From the NCBI RefSeq assembly GCF_000428765.1, contig NZ_AUAO01000003.1:492006-556005 (forward strand): a stretch of 64,000 nt of DNA, read 5' to 3'. This document shows, piece by piece, positions 7,758 through 17,204 of the stretch (the first letter of the stretch is position 1; every line of letters begins with the position of its first letter). The DNA is from Brevundimonas aveniformis DSM 17977 (GTDB taxonomy: Bacteria > Pseudomonadota > Alphaproteobacteria > Caulobacterales > Caulobacteraceae). Made by a program: the position numbers and the translations under genes. The notes under the pieces are model-generated. The model was not told the origin of the DNA, searched no databases, and saw only the letters and a program-made list of their open reading frames with translations.

Positions 7758-10454
7758 CTACCGGTCCTTCTCGCGTTCGGTTCCAGAACGCGCACTCAGG
7801 GCCGCCTGAGCCGCAGCCAACCGGGCGATCGGGACGCGATAGGGCGAGCACGACACGTAATCCAGCCCCGCCCCCTCACAGAAGGCGATGCTCGACGGGT
7901 CGCCGCCGTGCTCACCACAGATGCCGAGTTTGACGTTCGGGCGCACCTTGCGGCCGCGCTCCGCCGCGATCTTGATCAGGTCGCCGACGCCCTCCGGGTC
8001 AAGCCGCACAAACGGGTCGTGCTCGAAGATGCCCTTGTCCAGATAGGCCTGGAGGAACCGGCCGGAATCGTCTCGTGAAATGCCGAAGGTCGTCTGCGTC
8101 AGGTCATTGGTGCCGAACGAGAAGAACTCGGCATACTCGGCCAGATCATCGGCCCTGAGCGCCGCGCGCGGCAGCTCGATCATGGTCCCGACCATATAGT
8201 CCAGCCGGTCACCCCGATCCGCGAACACCGCTTCGGCCACCCGATCGGTCAGTTCGCGCAGGAATTTCATCTCCTGCCCCTTGGCCACCAGCGGGTGCAT
8301 GATTTCCGGCAGCGGGGCCTCACCCGTCTCGGCCTTCACCTCCAGCGCCGCCTCGATGATGGCGCGCACCTGCATCTCGTAGATTTCGGGATAGGCCACG
8401 CCCAGTCGGCACCCACGATGGCCCAGCATCGGGTTGGTCTCATGCAGGGCCTTGGCCCGGCTCATCAGCTTGTCGGCGTCCAGGCCCGTCGCAGCGGCCA
8501 CCGCCTTCACGTCCTCTTCGTTGTGCGGCAGGAACTCGTGCAACGGCGGGTCCAGCAGCCGGATCGTCACCGGCAGACCGGCCATGATCTTGAACAGCTC
8601 AACGAAGTCCGCCTTCTGGAACGGCTCGATCTTGGCCAAGGCGGCCCGACGGCCCGCCTCGTCGTCGGCCAGGATCATTTCGCGCACGGCCGCGATCCGG
8701 GTGTCGTCAAAGAACATGTGCTCGGTCCGGCACAGCCCAATCCCCTCGGCCCCGAAGCCGCGCGCGGTCGACGCATCCAGCGGCGTCTCGGCATTGGCCC
8801 GCACCTTAAGCCGCCGCGCCGCATCCGCCCAGGCCATCAGCGTCTGGAAGTCGCCGGTCAGCTCCGGCTCGATCATGGCCACCTTGCCCTCGATGACATC
8901 GCCGGTGGAGCCATCGATGGTGATGATCTGGCCGGCCTTGAAGGTCTGGCCACTCGCAGTGAACTGCCCCGCCTTGTCGTCAATATGGACGCCGCCGGCC
9001 CCCGACACACAGGGGCGGCCCATGCCGCGCGCCACGACCGCTGCATGGCTTGTCATGCCGCCGCGCGCCGTGACGATGCCACGCGCCGCATGCATCCCGT
9101 GAATGTCCTCGGGCGACGTCTCCTCGCGCACCAGGATGACGGCCTCGCCCAACTGGCCCAGCCGCTCAGCCTCATCGGAATCGAACACAATCTTGCCGGT
9201 CGCCGCGCCGGGAGACGCCGGCAGGCCCTTGGCGATCACCGTCCGCGGTGCCTTGGGATCCAGCGTCGGGTGCAACAGCTGATCCAGCGCCTGGGGCTCG
9301 ACCCGCTGGATTGCCTCCTCGCGGTCAATCAGGCCTTCGGAGGCCAACTCCACCGCAATCTTCAGGGCCGATTTTGCGGTGCGCTTTCCATTTCGGGTCT
9401 GCAGCATCCACAGCCGACCCTGTTCGACCGTGAACTCGATGTCCTGCATATCGCGATAGTGCCGCTCCAGCCGCCCGACCGTGTCGCGGAATTGGGCGAA
9501 CACCTCCGGCATGGCCTCTTCCATCGAGGGCTTGGTTTCGCCCATCTCCTCTCGGCCGGCCTTAGTGAGGGCCTGAGGCGTGCGGATGCCGGCGACGACG
9601 TCTTCGCCCTGGGCGTTGATCAGGAACTCACCGTACAGCTTGGCCTCACCCGTGGACGGATTGCGGGTGAAAGCCACGCCCGTCGCGGACGTGTCACCCA
9701 TATTGCCGAACACCATCGACTGGACGTTGACGGCCGTGCCCCAGCTCTCAGGGATATCGTGCATACGGCGATAGAATTTGGCCCGGTCGTTCATCCAACT
9801 CGCGAAGACGGCGCTGACCGCCCCCCATAGCTGCGCCTTGGGATCTTGCGGGAACTCGGCACCGGTTTCGTCCAGAACGACCTGCTTGTAGCGGCCAACA
9901 ACGCGCTCCCAGTCCGCAGCCGCCAGTTCGGTATCCTGGCTGACGCCCAGCCTGTCTTTGGTTTCGTCCAGAACCTCTTCAAAGGCGTCGTGCCCGACCC
10001 CCAGCACCACGTTGGAATACATGGTGATGAACCGGCGGTAGCTGTCGAACGCAAACCGGCGATCACCTGACAAGCCCGCCAGTCCCTCGACCGTCTCATC
10101 GTTGAGCCCCAGGTTCAGCACCGTATCCATCATCCCCGGCATCGACGCACGCGCACCGGATCGTACCGAGACAAGCAGGGGATTGGACTTGTCGCCAAAA
10201 GCCTTGCCGACAATCCCTTCGACCTTGCCGAGGGCCGCCTCGACCTGGCTCTCCAGATCGGCGGGATAGGCCTGACCATTCTCGTAATAGGCGGTGCAAA
10301 CCTCGGTGGTGATGGTGAAGCCCGGCGGCACCGGCAGACCCAGAGACGACATCTCCGCCAGATTGGCACCCTTGCCGCCCAGCAGGTTCTTCATCGACGC
10401 GTCGCCGTCAGCCGACCCGCCCCCGAAACCGTAAACCCATTTCGTCATCGTCAT
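7758..10454 (-). CDS. ppdK: Pyruvate, phosphate dikinase
   Basis: Interconverts pyruvate, ATP and phosphate with phosphoenolpyruvate, AMP and pyrophosphate; in bacteria it usually works in gluconeogenesis or glycolysis. At 898 residues it has normal length. It begins MTMTKWVYGFGGGSA, followed by the N-terminal ATP-grasp domain with LLGGKGANLAEM and RSGARASMPGMMDT. The swivelling phosphohistidine domain has the catalytic His in GGMTSHAAVVARGMGRPCV. The C-terminal TIM barrel has GLCRTEHMF, GTMIELPRA, SFGTNDLTQ and GICGEHGGDP, including the catalytic Cys-Gly-Glu-His. It stands alone between a lipoprotein gene on the same strand and a divergent DUF3597 gene. Confidence 0.97.
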   Translation of the reverse strand: MTMTKWVYGFGGGSADGDASMKNLLGGKGANLAEMSSLGLPVPPGFTITTEVCTAYYENGQAYPADLESQVEAALGKVEGIVGKAFGDKSNPLLVSVRSGARASMPGMMDTVLNLGLNDETVEGLAGLSGDRRFAFDSYRRFITMYSNVVLGVGHDAFEEVLDETKDRLGVSQDTELAAADWERVVGRYKQVVLDETGAEFPQDPKAQLWGAVSAVFASWMNDRAKFYRRMHDIPESWGTAVNVQSMVFGNMGDTSATGVAFTRNPSTGEAKLYGEFLINAQGEDVVAGIRTPQALTKAGREEMGETKPSMEEAMPEVFAQFRDTVGRLERHYRDMQDIEFTVEQGRLWMLQTRNGKRTAKSALKIAVELASEGLIDREEAIQRVEPQALDQLLHPTLDPKAPRTVIAKGLPASPGAATGKIVFDSDEAERLGQLGEAVILVREETSPEDIHGMHAARGIVTARGGMTSHAAVVARGMGRPCVSGAGGVHIDDKAGQFTASGQTFKAGQIITIDGSTGDVIEGKVAMIEPELTGDFQTLMAWADAARRLKVRANAETPLDASTARGFGAEGIGLCRTEHMFFDDTRIAAVREMILADDEAGRRAALAKIEPFQKADFVELFKIMAGLPVTIRLLDPPLHEFLPHNEEDVKAVAAATGLDADKLMSRAKALHETNPMLGHRGCRLGVAYPEIYEMQVRAIIEAALEVKAETGEAPLPEIMHPLVAKGQEMKFLRELTDRVAEAVFADRGDRLDYMVGTMIELPRAALRADDLAEYAEFFSFGTNDLTQTTFGISRDDSGRFLQAYLDKGIFEHDPFVRLDPEGVGDLIKIAAERGRKVRPNVKLGICGEHGGDPSSIAFCEGAGLDYVSCSPYRVPIARLAAAQAALSARSGTEREKDR

Positions 10455-10616
10455 CCCTGAGCCGGTGGAATCGTGGGCGGCTCGCCCGCTACAGGGTCTG
10501 ACTAGCGCGCGACGCCTCGAATGGCGAGGGTTGAGCGATTTGTGATTTGCATCCTGCCGTTCGCTGGGTCGTTTCTGTGGCGGGGCTACCTCTCATCCAC
10601 CACGGAGACCTGATAC

Positions 10617-11036
10617 ATGAGCATTCTCGGCAATATTTTCGGCAAGATTTTCGGTCGCGGCGACGACAAGACCACCGTGACAGGGGGCAAGTCGGCTGAC
10701 GGCACAAAGCCCTCCCCCGCGGGCATGAACAAGGCTGATTTCGGCGGCAAGTCCGCGCCGATTGGCGTCCAGCTCGACGAGGCCGATGTCGAGGTCATCC
10801 TGACCAAGAAGGCCGAGGCCAAGGGCGAACCGCTGAACTGGAAGACCTCCATCGTCGATCTGATGAAGACGCTGGACATCGATTCCAGCCTCGAGAACCG
10901 CAAGGCGCTCGCCGACGAGCTGGGCTACACCGGCGACAAGTCCGACTCGGCCAGCATGAATATCTGGCTGCACCGGCAGGTTATGAACAAGATTGCCGAG
11001 AACGGGGGCAAGGTCCCTGCCGATCTGATCGACTAG
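10617..11036 (+). CDS. DUF3597 domain-containing protein
   Basis: A small soluble protein of 139 residues that opens MSILGNIFGKIFGRG, the typical start of the DUF3597 family. A flexible Lys/Gly/Ser region is followed by a conserved helical domain: LNWKTSIVDLMKTLDIDSSLENRKALADELGY, then SASMNIWLHRQVMNKIAENGG. The C-terminal part resembles a small LysM-independent helical bundle. The function of the family is not known. It is divergent from ppdK and convergent with the lipoprotein at 11057-11890. Confidence 0.85.
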   Translation: MSILGNIFGKIFGRGDDKTTVTGGKSADGTKPSPAGMNKADFGGKSAPIGVQLDEADVEVILTKKAEAKGEPLNWKTSIVDLMKTLDIDSSLENRKALADELGYTGDKSDSASMNIWLHRQVMNKIAENGGKVPADLID

Positions 11037-11046
11037 GACAGGTGAC

Positions 11047-11070
11047 GGCGGGGTGGTCAGCCGCCCCGCC
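11047..11070. terminator. Weak hairpin between convergent genes
   Basis: GGCGGGG (11047-11053) pairs with CCCCGCC (11064-11070) across a ten-base loop. It lies in the 3' region shared by two convergent genes and overlaps one stop codon. No T-run is present, so it is a weak candidate terminator only. Confidence 0.35.
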
Positions 11071-11890
11071 ACTCACTCAGGGCTTCGCCTGAAGGCGATT
11101 CCAGCGCCACCCGGTCAAGCTGGACAGCCGCCACACAGACCGGTGCCGCGTCCGGTCCGGCAGCGCGACAGCGAAAAGCCTGACCACCCGGAAATCCGAC
11201 GACGCGCCCCTCCAATCGCAAGCGCAATCCTTCGCTCGGCCACTGGGCCGGAGCCTCGTTGTCGCCCCGCAGCGCATGGGCGTAGGCACGCCCGTTGCGA
11301 CGATCAAGGCGGGAGCCTTCTTGAGAATGGACGATCGCCAGGCCGACCGTCTGGCCCGTCGGGGCCGCTGCCGCGCTTTGCAGCGGGTCCGAACGCACCA
11401 CGGGGCACGCTTCCGTCTCCAGCCAGGGACGGGTCAGCCAGATGCCCTCGACCTCTTCCCAATTGCCGTTGGCCCCCGTGATCAGGGCTGAGTCCGTCCA
11501 GTTGCCCGGCGTCAGGCTGAACTGAATGACCGTCCGGTCCCCGTTCCAGGCCACGCGGGCCAGCCCGTCAGCCGCTTCGGCTGGAAGGCCGGCAGCCGGT
11601 CCGCTGCACCCGACTGGATTCACGATGGAAAAGGTTCGACCAACCAGGGCATCAACGCCTTCCGGGGCCGTGCCGGATGCATAGTCTGAGCCCGCGCGGC
11701 GGGCCGCATCAAGCAGGTTGGCACGCGTCAGGGCCGTCGCAGCCGGCGTCGGGATTTGGGCAGTCGCCGGCGTTTCGATGGGTTGAGCCGGCGGGGCGGG
11801 CTCCTCGGCATTGCGCGGACACCCACTGACCATCAGGCCCAATGCCACCGCTGCAAGGGTGCGTCCCAAGATCACAACCGAGTTAGACAT
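11057..11890 (-). CDS. Putative lipoprotein / exported protein of unknown function
   Basis: A 277-residue protein starting MSNSVVILGRTLAAVALGLMVSGCPRN, with a lipobox-like VSGC at about residue 24. A proline- and alanine-rich linker (about residues 25-50) follows. The body has four more cysteines, in NPVGCSG, ETEACPVV, AFRCRAAG and APVCVAA, and several tryptophan-containing strands, which suggests a disulfide-bonded periplasmic fold. I do not recognise the family. The start at 11890 is chosen because it begins the signal sequence; the longer frame starts without a plausible signal. It is divergent from the permease gene. Confidence 0.68.
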   Translation of the reverse strand: MSNSVVILGRTLAAVALGLMVSGCPRNAEEPAPPAQPIETPATAQIPTPAATALTRANLLDAARRAGSDYASGTAPEGVDALVGRTFSIVNPVGCSGPAAGLPAEAADGLARVAWNGDRTVIQFSLTPGNWTDSALITGANGNWEEVEGIWLTRPWLETEACPVVRSDPLQSAAAAPTGQTVGLAIVHSQEGSRLDRRNGRAYAHALRGDNEAPAQWPSEGLRLRLEGRVVGFPGGQAFRCRAAGPDAAPVCVAAVQLDRVALESPSGEALSEWRGG

Positions 11891-11972
11891 GGGGATCACC
11901 CTAGCATGACGCGCGTTCAAAAGGCTATGCAATCTCAACGAGATCGCCCTTGGGCGCCGCTATCGGAACCTG

Positions 11973-13382
11973 ATGACCTTTGATCAGATCATAGCCCTCT
12001 TGGTGCTGGTCGGCGTTGTCGGCGTCCTCATCCATGGGCGTCTTCGCGCCGATGTGGTGGCCCTGTCCGGCGCAGCGGCCCTGCTTATCCTGGGCGTGGT
12101 CCGTCCTGTCGAAGTTCAAAGCGCCTTCGCTAGTCCGGCCGTCATCGCCCTGGCCGGCCTGTTCGTCATCGCCTACGCCATCGAGTTGTCGGGCCTGCTT
12201 GGCCTGATGATCCGCCAGGCCACCAAGCTGGCGGTCCGCTTCGGGGCCACCGGGGTCTGGATGGTCATGGGCATGTGCGGAATGCTCGGCGGCTTCCTTA
12301 ACAACACCCCGGTCGTCGTTCTGGCCGCACCCGTCATTCGCGATGTCGCCAAGACCCTCAAGCTGTCGCCCAAACGGTTCCTCATGCCGCTAAGCCACAT
12401 CTCGGTCATGGGCGGCCTGATGACCCTGATCGGAACCTCGACCAACCTTCTGGTCAACGACATGGCCAGAAACGCGGGCCAGCCGGTCTTCTCCCTGTTC
12501 GAGATAACCCCCGTCGGCGTCAGCATCGCCCTGATCGGCACCCTTTGGCTGTACTTCGTGGGCGCGCGCCAGCTTGGCCGGATTGTCGCGACCGACGAAG
12601 CCGAACAGGCCCGACTCGCCGCAGAGGAAGAAGAACGCAGGCAACAGGCGCAGAAGCAGGCCGAGCAGCGACGTCGCCGGCTGCGCTTCCGGTTTCCGCG
12701 CTTTGGGGAAGCGCGCAATCAGGAGGACGGGTCGGGCGACGCCCATCTGGGCGATGTCGAACTGTTCAGTGCTGCCGACCGACCGTTCGAGTTGCGGCGA
12801 GCCCTGATCTCCGCCGGCGTCTTTGTTCTGGTGGTCGCGTGCGCCGGACTGGGCCTGGCCCCCATCGCTGCGGCGGCCTTTGCCGGGGCTGTGGCGTTGA
12901 TCCTGCTGAAGGTGATCACGCCGGAAGAAGCCTATGCCGGCCTGCGCCCTGAAATTCTGCTTCTGATCGCCGGCATGGTCGTCGTCGGCGTGGCCATCGA
13001 GGTCACCGGCCTGGCGGATGCCGGGGCCCAGGCCCTGATCCACGTGCTTGAGCCGTTTGGGCCACTGGCGGCTCTGATTGTGCTGTACGGCGTGACCTTG
13101 TTTGCCACCGAGCTGCTGTCGAACGCGACGGTCGCCGTCTTGATCACCCCGATTGCGGTGGCTCTGGCCGAGAGCCTGGGGGTCGATCCGCGCCCCTTCC
13201 TGGTGGCGGTGATGATGGCCGCCTCTGCCGCCTTTGCCACGCCCTTCGGCTACCAGACCAATGTGCTGGTCTATCAAATGGGGGGCTATTCCTACATGGA
13301 CTTCGTCAAGATTGGCGTGCCGCTCAACCTCATCACCTGGGCCACAGCGATGGTGGTGATCCCCATCGTCTTTCCGTTCTAG
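11973..13382 (+). CDS. SLC13/DASS-type permease
   Basis: Membrane transporter of 469 residues with two homologous halves, about residues 1-200 and 275-469. Signature re-entrant motifs are seen: NNTPVVVLAAPVI and IGTSTNLLVN in the first half, SNATVAVLITPIAVALAE and FATPFGYQTNVLVY in the second. Substrates in the family are dicarboxylates, citrate, sulfate and similar anions, usually with sodium. Many bacterial members carry two TrkA-C (RCK-C) domains between the halves. Here the space is a highly charged Glu/Gln/Arg segment (about residues 205-275) likely to be a helical or disordered linker. Its stop overlaps the convergent thiS by four bases. The substrate is unassigned. Confidence 0.88.
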   Translation: MTFDQIIALLVLVGVVGVLIHGRLRADVVALSGAAALLILGVVRPVEVQSAFASPAVIALAGLFVIAYAIELSGLLGLMIRQATKLAVRFGATGVWMVMGMCGMLGGFLNNTPVVVLAAPVIRDVAKTLKLSPKRFLMPLSHISVMGGLMTLIGTSTNLLVNDMARNAGQPVFSLFEITPVGVSIALIGTLWLYFVGARQLGRIVATDEAEQARLAAEEEERRQQAQKQAEQRRRRLRFRFPRFGEARNQEDGSGDAHLGDVELFSAADRPFELRRALISAGVFVLVVACAGLGLAPIAAAAFAGAVALILLKVITPEEAYAGLRPEILLLIAGMVVVGVAIEVTGLADAGAQALIHVLEPFGPLAALIVLYGVTLFATELLSNATVAVLITPIAVALAESLGVDPRPFLVAVMMAASAAFATPFGYQTNVLVYQMGGYSYMDFVKIGVPLNLITWATAMVVIPIVFPF

Positions 13383-13576
13383 CCGCCGCCGACGAACTGG
13401 ACGATCTCGATTCGGTCGCCCGGCTCGATCAGTGTCTGGCCATGCAGGGATCGCGGCGTCAGGGCCAAATTGTGCTCAACGGCCACCTTTGCCGGGTCCA
13501 GCCCAAGTGCCTTTACCAGGTCGGCGATGGTGGCCGCCTCGGTCGTGTGCGGTTCACCGTTTAGTGTGATGTCCAT
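13379..13576 (-). CDS. thiS: Sulfur carrier protein ThiS
   Basis: A 65-residue ubiquitin-fold protein ending VQFVGGG. The C-terminal di-glycine is the site that becomes a thiocarboxylate and donates sulfur to the thiazole ring of thiamine. It opens MDITLNGEPHTTEAATIADLVKALG, and VAVEHNLALTPRSLH followed by PGDRIEIVQFVGGG match the family. No thiG, thiE, thiO or thiF lies next to it in this window, which is unusual because thiS and thiG are commonly adjacent. It overlaps the 3' end of the permease gene and is divergent from aroQ, with 68 bases between their starts. Confidence 0.9.
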   Translation of the reverse strand: MDITLNGEPHTTEAATIADLVKALGLDPAKVAVEHNLALTPRSLHGQTLIEPGDRIEIVQFVGGG

Positions 13577-13644
13577 CAGCGGCTTGTGACCCTGACGGCC
13601 CGGCGATACAAGGGCCGCCGAATTGACGGTCCGCTCGGAGCCTC

Positions 13645-14094
13645 ATGGCCAGACCCCTGTATGTGCTGAACGGCCCCAATCTCAACCGGCTCGGAACCCG
13701 CGAGCCCGAGATTTACGGGTCCGACACCCTGGCCGATATCGAGCAGGCGTGCGTGCGCGTCGCTGGTGCCAGGCCGGTAGTCTTCCGTCAGACCAACCAT
13801 GAGGGCGAGCTGATCGACTGGATCCACGAGGCCGGTGACCGGGGTTGCGCCCTGGTCTTGAATCCGGCGGGGTTTGGGCACACGTCCGTCGCCCTGCTCG
13901 ATGCACTGAGGTCGATTTCGATTCCCGTGATCGAGTGCCATCTTTCGAACCCGGCGGCGCGCGAAGAGTTCCGTCAGGTATCCTTTGTATCGCCGGCTGC
14001 GACCGGCGTAGTTTCCGGCTTCGGGCCGGCGTCTTATGAGATGGCTGTCGAAGCGGCGCTTCGTCTGGTCGGCTCAGCGCCGTCGAAGTCCTAA
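13645..14094 (+). CDS. aroQ: Type II 3-dehydroquinate dehydratase
   Basis: Third step of the shikimate pathway, removing water from 3-dehydroquinate. The 149 residues show the usual type II motifs: [19 protein letters not shown] with the catalytic Tyr, [33 protein letters not shown] and [14 protein letters not shown] with the catalytic His. The NPAGFGHTS segment departs from the more common NPGAYTHTS but keeps the His and Ser used in substrate binding. It forms the start of a run with accB and accC, the classic alphaproteobacterial order. Confidence 0.95.
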   Translation: MARPLYVLNGPNLNRLGTREPEIYGSDTLADIEQACVRVAGARPVVFRQTNHEGELIDWIHEAGDRGCALVLNPAGFGHTSVALLDALRSISIPVIECHLSNPAAREEFRQVSFVSPAATGVVSGFGPASYEMAVEAALRLVGSAPSKS

Positions 14095-14116
14095 AGTCCA
14101 AGAGAGGGAGACGCCC

Positions 14117-14638
14117 ATGCCGGCGCCCAAGACCCCGAGCAAGACCGCCTCGAGCGACACCGATGCCAAGCTGGTTCGCGAACTGGCCGATATCCTGAAT
14201 GACACCTCCTTGACGGAGATCGAGGTCGAACGTTCCGGCCTCAAGATCCGCGTGTCGAGGACGGTAACCGCCGGTACCACCGTCCAGCCGATGCACTTCG
14301 CGGCCCCACCCGCTGTCGCCGTGCCGGCCGCCGCAGCCGCCGCACCCCTCGCCGCCGTGGCCCAGCCCATGTCGTCTGATCCGGCCGGCCCCGCCCCGGA
14401 AGTGGGCGAAACCGTACCCTCGCCCATGGTCGGCACTGTCTATCTTCAGGCGACCCCCGGAGCCGACCCATTCGTCAAGCCGGGCGATAACGTCAAGAAG
14501 GGCCAAACCCTCCTGATCATCGAGGCGATGAAGACCATGAACCCGATCTCTGCGCCGCGCGACGGCAAGGTTCTGAGCATCCTCGTCGGCGACGCCCAGC
14601 CGGTCGAGTTCGGCGAAGCCCTGCTGGTTCTCGAATAG
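14117..14638 (+). CDS. accB: Acetyl-CoA carboxylase biotin carboxyl carrier protein
   Basis: Carries biotin between the biotin carboxylase and the carboxyltransferase in the first step of fatty acid synthesis. It has 173 residues: an N-terminal helical region (LVRELADILNDTSLTEIEVERSGLKIRV), an Ala/Pro-rich swinging linker at about residues 60-100 and a C-terminal biotinyl domain. The biotinylated lysine lies in EAMKTMN. The ATG at 14117 follows GGGAG; a longer in-frame version starting in aroQ is not credible. It is 9 bases from accC, so both are surely co-transcribed. Confidence 0.97.
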   Translation: MPAPKTPSKTASSDTDAKLVRELADILNDTSLTEIEVERSGLKIRVSRTVTAGTTVQPMHFAAPPAVAVPAAAAAAPLAAVAQPMSSDPAGPAPEVGETVPSPMVGTVYLQATPGADPFVKPGDNVKKGQTLLIIEAMKTMNPISAPRDGKVLSILVGDAQPVEFGEALLVLE

Positions 14639-14647
14639 GACGGGACC

Positions 14648-15991
14648 ATGTTCGACAAGGTCCTCATCGCCAATCGGGGCGAGATCGCGCTTCGCATCCA
14701 TCGCGCCTGCAAGGAGATGGGCATCTCCACGGTCGCCGTTCACTCCGAAGCCGACCGCTCGGCCATGCATGTGCGCCTGGCCGATGAAAGCGTCTGCATC
14801 GGCCCGGCCCCTGCGGCCCGGTCGTATCTGAACATCCCCTCGATCATTGCGGCGGCCGAGATCACCGGAGCCCAGGCGATCCACCCCGGCTACGGCTTCC
14901 TGTCGGAGAACGCCAAGTTCGCTGAGATCGTGAAGGCCCACGGCATGACCTTCATCGGCCCGACGGCCGATCACATCCGCATCATGGGCGACAAGATTTC
15001 GGCCAAGCAGACGGCCAAGGACGCCGGCATCCCGGTCGTCCCCGGTTCTGACGGTGAAGTCGAGACGGTCGAGCAGGCCATCGAGGCGGCGAAAACCATC
15101 GGCTTCCCCCTGATCGTCAAGGCGGCTGCCGGTGGCGGCGGGCGGGGCATGAAGGTCGCCCTGACCGAAGACAATCTGGTCGAGGCGGTACAGACCGCTC
15201 AGACCGAAGCCCTGGCCGCCTTTGGCAACGGCGCGGTCTATATGGAACGCTACCTCCAAAAACCGCGTCACATCGAGATCCAGGTCATCGCCGACAGCCA
15301 CGGCAATGTCGTGCATCTGGGAGAACGCGACTGTTCGCTCCAGCGTCGCCACCAGAAGGTGCTCGAGGAAGCCCCCTCTCCGGCCCTGTCGGCCGAGGGC
15401 CGCGCCAAGATCGGCAAAACCGTCACCGACGCCATCCAGAAGATCGGCTATCTGGGTGTCGGCACCATCGAGTTCCTCTGGGAAGACGGCGAGTTCTATT
15501 TCATCGAAATGAACACCCGCCTGCAGGTCGAACACCCGGTCACGGAGATGATCACGGGCGTCGATCTGGTCCGCGAACAGATCCGCATTGCCGCCGGCGA
15601 GCCCTTGAGCTTCACCCAAGAAGACATCGTCTTTGAAGGGCATTCCATTGAATGCCGGATCAATGCCGAGAACCCGGTGACCTTCACCCCTTCGCCGGGG
15701 CTGGTGAACGATTTTCACGCTCCGGGCGGCCTGGGCGTACGTCTGGATAGCGCCCTCTACGCCGGCTATTCGATCCCGCCCTATTACGACAGCCTGATCG
15801 GCAAGCTGATCGTCCACGGTCGCGACCGTGAGGAGTGCATCGCGCGTCTCAAGCGCAGTCTGGGCGAAATGGTAGTCGGCGGCATCGACACCACGGTTCC
15901 CCTGTTCCAGAAGTTGCTGGCCGAGCCGGATATCCTGTCCGGCGACTACGACATCCACTGGCTGGAAAAGTGGGCCGCTCGTCAGACCTGA
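14648..15991 (+). CDS. accC: Acetyl-CoA carboxylase biotin carboxylase subunit
   Basis: ATP-grasp enzyme of 447 residues that carboxylates the biotin on AccB. It opens [25 protein letters not shown], has [15 protein letters not shown], the glycine-rich ATP loop [21 protein letters not shown]-type strands, the catalytic region [24 protein letters not shown], and ends with the C-terminal domain. Length and motifs match the family in full. The aat start codon lies inside its 3' end. Confidence 0.98.
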   Translation: MFDKVLIANRGEIALRIHRACKEMGISTVAVHSEADRSAMHVRLADESVCIGPAPAARSYLNIPSIIAAAEITGAQAIHPGYGFLSENAKFAEIVKAHGMTFIGPTADHIRIMGDKISAKQTAKDAGIPVVPGSDGEVETVEQAIEAAKTIGFPLIVKAAAGGGGRGMKVALTEDNLVEAVQTAQTEALAAFGNGAVYMERYLQKPRHIEIQVIADSHGNVVHLGERDCSLQRRHQKVLEEAPSPALSAEGRAKIGKTVTDAIQKIGYLGVGTIEFLWEDGEFYFIEMNTRLQVEHPVTEMITGVDLVREQIRIAAGEPLSFTQEDIVFEGHSIECRINAENPVTFTPSPGLVNDFHAPGGLGVRLDSALYAGYSIPPYYDSLIGKLIVHGRDREECIARLKRSLGEMVVGGIDTTVPLFQKLLAEPDILSGDYDIHWLEKWAARQT

Positions 15992-16632
15992 CCATCGAGG
16001 GGCTGTTGGGGGCCTACGCCATTGGCGTCTTCCCCATGGCCGAGGGTCGCGACGACCCCGTGCTGTTCTTTGTGGATCCCGCCCTGCGCGGGATCATCCC
16101 GCTTGAGGCCCTGACCCTTCCGCGACGGCTGGGCCGCACCGTTCGGTCCGATCATTTCGAGGTGCGTGTCGATACGGCCTTCGAGGCGGTGCTGGATGCC
16201 TGTGCCGCCCCTGGGGTCGGTGATCGCAGCGATACCTGGATCAACCCGGAAATCCGCCGCCTCTATCTCGAGCTACATGCCGCCGGCTTCGCTCACAGCG
16301 TCGAATGCTGGCGCGAAGGGCACCTCGCGGGAGGGCTGTATGGCGTCGCCCTGGGGGCCGCCTTCTTTGGGGAAAGCATGGTGTCCTTCGAGCGCGATGC
16401 CTCCAAGGTCGCGCTGGTCCACCTGATCGCCCGGCTTCGGATCGGTGGATACCGGCTGCTGGACGCGCAGTTCCTCACGCCCCACCTGACCAGCCTCGGG
16501 GCCATCGAAATCACACGCGATGACTATCAGCGGCGACTACGGAGCGCCGTTGAGCTGGATGCCGATTTCGGGCGGATGCCCTATGCGTCTGATGGGGCCT
16601 CAGCCTGGCAGGAAACAACCCAGGCATCATAG
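15970..16632 (+). CDS. aat: Leucyl/phenylalanyl-tRNA-protein transferase
   Basis: Transfers Leu or Phe from tRNA to the N-terminus of proteins with basic first residues, marking them for ClpS/ClpAP. Recognised by [15 protein letters not shown] at the N-terminus, [24 protein letters not shown], and the signature [30 protein letters not shown] place the start at the GTG at 15970 (220 residues), overlapping accC by 22 bases, because the frame upstream is accC coding sequence. A CTG at 15988 touching the accC stop is an alternative. The 3' end overlaps the convergent DUF2155 gene by 52 bases. Confidence 0.93.
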   Translation: MGRSSDLTIEGLLGAYAIGVFPMAEGRDDPVLFFVDPALRGIIPLEALTLPRRLGRTVRSDHFEVRVDTAFEAVLDACAAPGVGDRSDTWINPEIRRLYLELHAAGFAHSVECWREGHLAGGLYGVALGAAFFGESMVSFERDASKVALVHLIARLRIGGYRLLDAQFLTPHLTSLGAIEITRDDYQRRLRSAVELDADFGRMPYASDGASAWQETTQAS

Positions 16633-17204
16633 AGCGGATGCTCCAGCGGGCTCAGCGCCGGCGACGAAGCAAACATCCAACCCTGATAAACCCGCCGCGG
16701 CTCCACAGCTCCGTCGCGCGCGCGCGGCTGCGAGAAGATTTCCAGATAGGCGACCGAATCCGGCATCGGCTCGTCGGCCGCCGTCCGCTCGCAGGCCCGC
16801 ACACGGAAGACCAGACCGCGCCAGCGGCGCTGTTGACCGACCGGCACTGCAAAACGGATGGACACGGCGGTCACCTTGTCCAGCGCCTGGATGATCGCGA
16901 CCCCCTGACGTGGGCGCGACAAGGGGTCGGCCAGTTCCGGCATCGGATTACCAACCGGCATGCCGCCATCAACGCGCGGAGCCGGTGTGGCGGGAGCTGC
17001 CGCCGCATTTTCTGCAGGTGCCTCGTCCTCGCTGACAGCGTCGGGCGTAACCGGCGGCGGCGTCGCCGGAGCCTGAGGTTGCGGCGGCGGGATCACCGCC
17101 CCGATGGGATCGGCCGGGGGAATCGGAGCCGGTGTCGCCGTCGCTAGGCCGGCGGCTGCGATGGCGGCAAGCGCGCTGATCGTGAACCAGCGGGCGCGCT
17201 TCAT
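16581..17204 (-). CDS. DUF2155 domain-containing exported protein
   Basis: A 207-residue protein with an N-terminal signal sequence ([23 protein letters not shown]), a long Pro/Ala linker (about residues 25-85) and a C-terminal DUF2155 domain. The domain reads [43 protein letters not shown] and [27 protein letters not shown]. The start at 17204 is fixed by a four-base ATGA overlap with the upstream NDUFA12 gene and a GGAG site. Family function is unknown. It is widely found in alphaproteobacteria beside the NDUFA12 homologue, as here, so a link with respiration or the envelope is only an inference. Confidence 0.9.
   Translation of the reverse strand: MKRARWFTISALAAIAAAGLATATPAPIPPADPIGAVIPPPQPQAPATPPPVTPDAVSEDEAPAENAAAAPATPAPRVDGGMPVGNPMPELADPLSRPRQGVAIIQALDKVTAVSIRFAVPVGQQRRWRGLVFRVRACERTAADEPMPDSVAYLEIFSQPRARDGAVEPRRVYQGWMFASSPALSPLEHPLYDAWVVSCQAEAPSDA

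Noticed and set aside
13682..15958. A 758-residue minus-strand frame opposite aroQ, accB and accC
   Set aside because: Antisense shadow of three clear housekeeping genes, His/Asp/Gly-rich composition typical of reversed GC-rich coding DNA.
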